This document shows, piece after piece, positions 59,202-64,000 of a stretch of 64,000 nt of DNA. Position 1 is the first letter of the stretch; each line of letters begins with the position of its first letter. The translations under genes and the position numbers were made by a program. The notes under the pieces were generated by a model, which had not been told where the DNA came from, did no database searches, and saw only the letters and a program-made list of their open reading frames with translations. The stretch comes from Mesorhizobium loti (lineage in GTDB: Bacteria; Pseudomonadota; Alphaproteobacteria; Rhizobiales; Rhizobiaceae). Location of the stretch: the NCBI RefSeq assembly GCF_002858745.1, contig NZ_PJRO01000001.1, positions 62,001 to 126,000 on the forward strand, in the 5' to 3' direction.

Positions 59202-60707
59202 ATGCTGCCACAAGCCGATATTTCCGGCGATCGCGTTGCGCGTCTCGAACGCCGTCTGCAGCGGGAGCGACGCGCCCGCGAAGAGGCGGAATGGCTGCTC
59301 GAGGCGAAATCGCTAGAGTTGTATAACGCCAACAGCCACCTGACGGCGTTGGCGAACGACCTCGAAATGCGTGTCCTCGATCGGACGCATGAATTGGAGA
59401 TCTCCCGTCAGCAGGCCCTGTTTCTCGCCGAGCGCGATCCTTTGACGACGCTTGCCAACCGGGTCAGTTTCGCGCGCGATCTCGACGCAGCCATTGAAAC
59501 GGCACAACTCCATGGCGGATCGGTGCAGCTTCTTTTCGCGGATCTCGATCGGTTCAAGGAAATCAACGACAATTACGGTCACGCTGTCGGCGATGCGGTT
59601 CTGCTGGAGGTGGCGACCCGACTGCGTACGATCTGCAGAGGAACGGAAGTGCCCGGGCGGCTGGGCGGTGACGAGTTCGGCGTCATCTGCATAACACCGG
59701 TTCAAAGCGAGCGGGCTCGCCAGATCGCGACAGAGATCATGGAGGCCATGAGCAAGCCGATCGATTGCGGGCGCCTGCAACTGATCGTCAGCTGTTCCGT
59801 GGGCTTTGCAAACTTCCCACGCGATGCTTCGGATTCTCCGACCTTACAGCGTTTTGCCGATCTCGCCCTGTATCATTCCAAATCGTCCGGACGCTCGACA
59901 TGGACGGAATTTGACGACACCATGGCAGCTGAGCTTCATAGCCGCCAAGGCCTGGAAGTTGAGCTGCGCGCCGCGGTAGCCGCGGGTAAAATCGAGCCTT
60001 GGTACCAGCCGATCATCTCCGCGGAGAGCAACAGGATTGTCGGTGTGGAAGCGCTCGCACGATGGCAACACGCCGAGCGGGGCCTCATTCTTCCGGGGCT
60101 GTTTATCCCGCTGGCTGAAGAAAGTTCGTTGATCGTCGAGCTTGGTCGCGCGATGATCGACCGCTGTTGCCGGGAGATGCGCCACCTGATCCGGGACGGT
60201 CATCTCGACTATGTCTCGATCAATCTGTCGCCGCGGCACCTGCGCTCTCCCTCGGTGGTCGAGCAGGTCGGCAAAATTCTGGCTCGTCACGACTTCCCGC
60301 CTTCCGCGCTGCAGCTGGAAATCACGGAAAGCCTTCTGCTCATTGATTTCGAGCAGGCTGAAGAGCGTCTTTCGCAGTTTCGCGCGCGCGGTATCCGAAT
60401 TGCCCTTGACGATTTTGGAGCGGGCTATTCAAGCCTCTCATACATCAGGCGATTGCCACTGGACGTGATCAAGATCGATCGTTCATTTGCCAGGGATATC
60501 AGCGATGACCGGCAGTCCGAAGCTGTGGTCACAGCGATCGTTCAGCTCGCACAGGCGCTGGAACTCCAAATCGTGGCCGAAGGCATCGAGACCGAAAGCC
60601 AGGCGCTACGGATGACCAGTTGCGGCTGTTACATCCAGCAGGGCTATTTGTTCGGGCGGCCAATGCCGCTGGATGAACTCATGCGATATCTGAAGGCCGA
60701 AGGTTGA
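59202..60707 (+). CDS. GGDEF-EAL cyclic-di-GMP enzyme, H-NOX partner
   Basis: The 501-aa protein has an N-terminal coiled coil (VARLERRLQRERRAREEAEW; residues 12-31), a diguanylate cyclase domain with intact RLGGDEFGV near residue 152, and a phosphodiesterase domain with intact GVEALARWQ near 283, DDFGAGYSSLSYIRRL and EGIETESQA. Both activities are thus possible; in characterised H-NOX partners NO binding shifts the balance and so biofilm behaviour. It has no membrane helices. It is translated directly after the H-NOX gene. Confidence 0.93.
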   Translation: MLPQADISGDRVARLERRLQRERRAREEAEWLLEAKSLELYNANSHLTALANDLEMRVLDRTHELEISRQQALFLAERDPLTTLANRVSFARDLDAAIETAQLHGGSVQLLFADLDRFKEINDNYGHAVGDAVLLEVATRLRTICRGTEVPGRLGGDEFGVICITPVQSERARQIATEIMEAMSKPIDCGRLQLIVSCSVGFANFPRDASDSPTLQRFADLALYHSKSSGRSTWTEFDDTMAAELHSRQGLEVELRAAVAAGKIEPWYQPIISAESNRIVGVEALARWQHAERGLILPGLFIPLAEESSLIVELGRAMIDRCCREMRHLIRDGHLDYVSINLSPRHLRSPSVVEQVGKILARHDFPPSALQLEITESLLLIDFEQAEERLSQFRARGIRIALDDFGAGYSSLSYIRRLPLDVIKIDRSFARDISDDRQSEAVVTAIVQLAQALELQIVAEGIETESQALRMTSCGCYIQQGYLFGRPMPLDELMRYLKAEG

Positions 60708-60715
60708 TGACAAGC

Positions 60716-60742
60716 TGCCGCCGCAAAGAGGTGGCGGCGGCA
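60716..60742. terminator. Hairpin between convergent genes
   Basis: TGCCGCCGC (60716-60724) pairs perfectly with GCGGCGGCA (60734-60742) around a 9-base loop, centred between the stops of the convergent GGDEF-EAL and FMN-reductase genes. No U run follows; it probably acts in both directions. Confidence 0.55.
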
Positions 60743-60751
60743 AACTGAGTT

Positions 60752-61312
60752 CTACTCCGCGGCCACAGCAAACGGTGCACGATTGCCGAGCACCGTCTCC
60801 GCCTCACCGACCACCTGCGCTACCCGCCGCAACAACGGTTCGGAGGCAGGCGCCCCGTTTTCAAAATCGCGATCCGTGGCGTAGACGGCCGTCGGAAGGG
60901 TGAAGGCTTCGAAAAAGCCGAACAGTGGCCGCAACTGATGTTCGACGATCAGCGCATGGCGGTCGCCGCCGCCGGTCGCGGTGATAAGCACCGGCTTGCC
61001 GCGAAGGGCTGACGGATCAAGCAGATCGAAGAAGTGCTTGAAAAGGCCGGTATAGCTGCCCTTGTAGGTTGGCGAACCGATGACAAGGAGGTCTGCTTCG
61101 GTGATGGCCTGCAGGATTGCCTGTGCTGGTTCGTCCAGGGCACTCGCCCGCCGCGCATTGGCAAGCGAAGGACCGAGGTCTTCGACATCCCAACTCCTAG
61201 CCGACAAGCCATTGCGACGACCGATTTCCTGGACGATGTGGTCGACAAAGGCCAAGGTCTTTGACGGCCGGGTGATGTTGCCGGAAAAGCCGACAATACG
61301 CGCGCGGGTCAT
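60752..61312 (-). CDS. NAD(P)H-dependent FMN reductase (SsuE/MsuE type)
   Basis: The 186-aa flavodoxin-like reductase has IVGFSGNITRPSKTLAFVDH (FMN phosphate loop) and LLVIGSPTYKGSYTGLFKHF near residue 75, then ITATGGGDRHALIVEHQLRP. It supplies reduced FMN to the monooxygenase encoded 26 bp upstream on the same strand. It is the last gene of the sulfonate operon. Confidence 0.9.
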   Translation of the reverse strand: MTRARIVGFSGNITRPSKTLAFVDHIVQEIGRRNGLSARSWDVEDLGPSLANARRASALDEPAQAILQAITEADLLVIGSPTYKGSYTGLFKHFFDLLDPSALRGKPVLITATGGGDRHALIVEHQLRPLFGFFEAFTLPTAVYATDRDFENGAPASEPLLRRVAQVVGEAETVLGNRAPFAVAAE

Positions 61313-61338
61313 GGATAGTCTCCTTATTTCAAAGCACG

Positions 61339-62490
61339 TCAGGATGCCGAGGCGACAACGCGTGGACGCACGCCGCGGCCGAATTCGACATCCCAGCCGC
61401 GCAGCGCCGGTGCGGTCTCGCCGTGCAGATCAAGCTTGGGGAACAGCAGTTCGGCCACGTTGTAGGCTTCTTCCAGATGCGGATAGGCCGAGGCGATGAT
61501 GGTCTCGATGCCGATCGCCTGATATTCGCGGATACGGGCGGCGACATTGTCGGGGCTGCCGACCAATGCAGTCCCTGCCCCGCCACGCACCAGGCCGAGC
61601 CCCGCCCATAAATTGGGACCGACGACCAGCTTGTCGCGGCGTCCCTGGTGCAGTGCCGACATGCGCTTCTGGCCAACCGATTCCGAAACGTTGACGAAGT
61701 TGTTCTGTGCCTCGGCGATCACCTCATCGGTGACATGGCTGATCAACCGGTCCGCTGCTGCCCAGGCTTCCTCCTCGGTTTCGCGGACGATGAGATGGAT
61801 GCGCAGCCCGAAGCGGATGCTGCGCCCTTCCCTGGCCGCTGCCACACGCACGCGCTCCAGTTTCTCCGCCAGTTGATCGACCGGCTCGCCCCAGCTCAGA
61901 TAGACGTCGACATGCTTGGCTGCGATGGCGATGCCGGCATCCGACGAGCCACCGAACCACAGCGGCGGGTAAGGCTTCTGCACCGGCGGGAACGAAATGT
62001 CGGAGCCTTTCGCCGAAAGATACTGGCCCTCGAAATTCACCTCTTCGCCCGATAGGATATCGCGCCAGATCGCCAGGAATTCGTCGGTCTGGGCGTAACG
62101 CTCGGCATGACTGAGCTTGTTGCCGTCGCCGGCGAGATCGGCCGGATCGGCGCCGGTGACGACATTGAGCAGGAGACGGCCGTTGGAGATGCGGTCGAGC
62201 GTGGCGGCGTGACGCGCAAACAGCGCGGGCGTGCCGCTGCCCGGCCGCAACGCCACCAGGAAACGCAGCTGTTCGGTCTGCGGGATCAAGGCGGCTGCCG
62301 TGATCCAGGCATCTTCGCAGCGCGTGCCGGTCGGCAGGAGAACGCCCTTGAAACCGAGACGGTCAGCGGCCTGGGCAATCTCCCTCAGATAACCGAAAGT
62401 CGCCGGCCGATGCCGTTCATCGGTACCGAGATATGGCCCGTCGCCATGGGTCGGCAGATACCAGTAGATGTCGAGGGGCGCGTTGGACAT
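61339..62490 (-). CDS. ssuD: FMNH2-dependent alkanesulfonate monooxygenase
   Basis: The 383-aa bacterial luciferase-family enzyme starts [20 protein letters not shown]. It has [60 protein letters not shown] and [20 protein letters not shown], all typical of SsuD. It releases sulfite from alkanesulfonates, providing sulfur during sulfate limitation. A longer in-frame upstream extension overlaps ssuC and is not used. Confidence 0.95.
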   Translation of the reverse strand: MSNAPLDIYWYLPTHGDGPYLGTDERHRPATFGYLREIAQAADRLGFKGVLLPTGTRCEDAWITAAALIPQTEQLRFLVALRPGSGTPALFARHAATLDRISNGRLLLNVVTGADPADLAGDGNKLSHAERYAQTDEFLAIWRDILSGEEVNFEGQYLSAKGSDISFPPVQKPYPPLWFGGSSDAGIAIAAKHVDVYLSWGEPVDQLAEKLERVRVAAAREGRSIRFGLRIHLIVRETEEEAWAAADRLISHVTDEVIAEAQNNFVNVSESVGQKRMSALHQGRRDKLVVGPNLWAGLGLVRGGAGTALVGSPDNVAARIREYQAIGIETIIASAYPHLEEAYNVAELLFPKLDLHGETAPALRGWDVEFGRGVRPRVVASAS

Positions 62491-62525
62491 GGGATGTTCC
62501 TTCTGCGGTCGGTTGTATCGAAGGT

Positions 62526-63386
62526 TCAGATCTTGCCCTTCCAGGGCACCAGCTTGCGCTCCAGCCAGCGCATGCCGATGGCGAACAGGAAGGCCAGGAT
62601 CGCGATGAGGATGAGGCCCACGAAAACGACATCGGTCGACAGGAAATTGGCGGCAGACATGATCATGTAGCCAAGACCGGAACGGGCAGCGATGAGCTCG
62701 GCGGCGACAAGGCATGACAGGCCGGCGGCAACGGCGATGCGCAGGCCGGTCAGAATTTCGGGCAATGCCGAAGGCAGGATGATGTTGGTGAAGAGCCGCA
62801 GCCGCGTGGCGCCGAGTGAAAGCGCGGCATTGATGCGCTCGGCTGGCACCGACCGTACACCGGCCTGCGCCGAAAAGCAGATCGGCGCGAAAGTGGATAG
62901 CGAAAGCAGAACGATCTTGGAGGATTCGCCGATGCCCAGCCAGATGATCAGCAGTGGCAGATAGGCGAGCGGCGGCAGCCCCCAGTAGAGCCCGATCGGC
63001 ACCGACAAGGTGCCCCTGATCCAGCGGTTCAGCCCCATCAGGAGGCCAAGCGGGACGCCCAATACGACGCCGATGGCGAGCGCCACGAGGATGCGTCCGA
63101 GGCTCGCCAACGTGTGCTGTATGAGTGTGCCATCCGCATAGCCGTCGATGGCGACCGCATGGAATTGCGTCAGCACCTCCGCCGGCGACGGCAGGAACAG
63201 CGGTGAGGCCCAACCGAGTTGCGTCGCGACAAACCACAAAGCCAGCAATGCCAACAGGGTGATCGTGCTGATCAGCAGTGTGCCGGACGAAACACTCTTG
63301 ATCGGCTCGTTCGTGAGCTGGCGACGCAGTTTTGGCGCCGGCTGGACATGCGTGAAGACAGCGCGTGGATCTGCAGCAAGCGTCAT
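62526..63386 (-). CDS. ssuC: Aliphatic sulfonate ABC permease
   Basis: The 286-aa permease has about six membrane helices, the opening [40 protein letters not shown] and the EAA loop [20 protein letters not shown]. It overlaps ssuB by 4 bp and lies 35 bp upstream of ssuD. Confidence 0.93.
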   Translation of the reverse strand: MTLAADPRAVFTHVQPAPKLRRQLTNEPIKSVSSGTLLISTITLLALLALWFVATQLGWASPLFLPSPAEVLTQFHAVAIDGYADGTLIQHTLASLGRILVALAIGVVLGVPLGLLMGLNRWIRGTLSVPIGLYWGLPPLAYLPLLIIWLGIGESSKIVLLSLSTFAPICFSAQAGVRSVPAERINAALSLGATRLRLFTNIILPSALPEILTGLRIAVAAGLSCLVAAELIAARSGLGYMIMSAANFLSTDVVFVGLILIAILAFLFAIGMRWLERKLVPWKGKI

Positions 63387-64000
63387 TGCAAGGTTCCTTT
63401 GCCTGCTGGCCGATGGATGAGTGCGCGGATTTCCTCGCGCAGCTGAATGAAATTCGGATCGGAAAGGATCGGGCCGATATCGCCCGTTTCCGCGAATTCG
63501 CGCACGAATCCAGCCTCGAAGCGCGCAACGATGCGGCCGGGCCTTGGTGACATCACCACAACGGTGGTGCCCAGCGTCAGCGCTTCCTCGATGGAATGGG
63601 TGATGAACAGGATCTGCTTGCCGGTGCGTGCCCAGATCGAAGCCAGCAATTGCTGCATCGTCTCACGCGTGAGGCTGTCCAGGGCGCCGAACGGCTCGTC
63701 CATCAGCAGGATCTTCGGGTCCGTGGCCAAGGCACGCGCCAGGCCGACACGCTGGCGCATGCCGCCGGAAAGCTCGTAAGGCGGCTTGTCGGCGAAATCG
63801 GCGAGACCAACAAGGTCGAGCAATTCGCGGGCGCGCTCGCGCCGTGCCGTCTTCGCTACGCCGGCAAACTTCAGCCCTAGCGCGACGTTGTCGACGACGC
63901 TTGCCCAAGGCAGCAGCGTATCCTTCTGGAAGACGACGCCACGATCGCCACCCGGACGGTCAATCTCCTCGCCATCGAGCATGATCGAGCCTTCGGTCAA
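63383..64000 (-). CDS. ssuB: Aliphatic sulfonate ABC ATPase (N-terminus beyond the window)
   Basis: About 205 residues are present, from after Walker A to the stop. Visible parts are [20 protein letters not shown] (Q-loop), [20 protein letters not shown] (signature), [12 protein letters not shown] (Walker B) and [16 protein letters not shown] (switch His). The gene runs off the right edge. The sulfonate-binding protein gene is not in the window and may lie upstream. Confidence 0.92.
   Translation of the reverse strand: MTEGSIMLDGEEIDRPGGDRGVVFQKDTLLPWASVVDNVALGLKFAGVAKTARRERARELLDLVGLADFADKPPYELSGGMRQRVGLARALATDPKILLMDEPFGALDSLTRETMQQLLASIWARTGKQILFITHSIEEALTLGTTVVVMSPRPGRIVARFEAGFVREFAETGDIGPILSDPNFIQLREEIRALIHRPAGKGTLQ

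Noticed and set aside
61339..63528. A single 729-residue protein joining ssuC-region sequence to SsuD
   Set aside because: The upstream part is ssuC read in the wrong frame; SsuD starts cleanly at 62490.
1..64000. CRISPR arrays, tRNA or rRNA genes, and insertion sequences
   Set aside because: I saw no regularly spaced repeats, no cloverleaf sequence and no transposase frame in the window.

Overview
The window is GC-rich, densely packed DNA from an alphaproteobacterium of the Rhizobiales, most likely Mesorhizobium or a close relative. The evidence is a full TrbB-to-TrbI conjugation cluster with a RlxS-type relaxase, a DUF6499/DUF2285 pair that looks like the frameshifted ICE activator FseA, an RdfS-like excisionase, and rhizobial-style ABC and LysR/IclR/AraC cargo. 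The species call is inference from gene content; there is no rRNA or tRNA here.

Bases 1 to about 57,480 look like one end of an integrative and conjugative element (ICE) inserted at the 5' end of dusA. The dusA-proximal tyrosine integrase (56273-57334) faces away from the dusA copy (57450-58442). The other end lies outside the window. Backbone genes occupy 1-3561 (DUF2958, ArdC antirestriction, BLUF photoreceptor, RES/Xre toxin-antitoxin) and 13709-30659 (DUF2274, trbI-G-F-L-K-J-E-D-C-B, CopG, traG, relaxase, lytic transglycosylase, DUF736, TraF peptidase, rdfS-like, fseA-like).

Two cargo blocks break up the backbone. Cargo 1 (4129-13684) holds an amino-acid ABC importer without an ATPase, a cytoplasmic CapA-type phosphatase-like protein, an unrecognised 466-aa protein paired with an MFS transporter, AraC and LysR regulators and a methyltransferase-like protein.

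Cargo 2 (30931-54838) is the most interesting part. It contains a phosphonate biosynthesis operon: a PEP mutase with an intact EDKxxxxxNS signature, an aminotransferase, a cytidylyltransferase, a CDP-alcohol phosphotransferase, an asparagine-synthetase-like ATP amide ligase without the glutaminase cysteine, and an EamA exporter. Facing it is a recovery module: a complete peptide/opine-type ABC importer with a GpdQ-like phosphodiesterase, a divergent LysR regulator, a second aminotransferase and a phosphonopyruvate-hydrolase-like enzyme (EDKxxxxxTS). Upstream are an IclR regulator, an amino-acid importer without ATPase, a C45 acyltransferase, an alanine-racemase-like enzyme, a saccharopine-dehydrogenase-like protein and a second EamA exporter. 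My inference is that the ICE encodes both synthesis and re-use of a phosphonoalanine-derived conjugate, in the manner of opines or rhizopines.

Beyond dusA lies ordinary chromosome: an H-NOX gas sensor with its GGDEF-EAL partner (58647-60707), and an alkanesulfonate utilisation operon (NAD(P)H:FMN reductase, ssuD, ssuC and a partial ssuB) running off the right edge.
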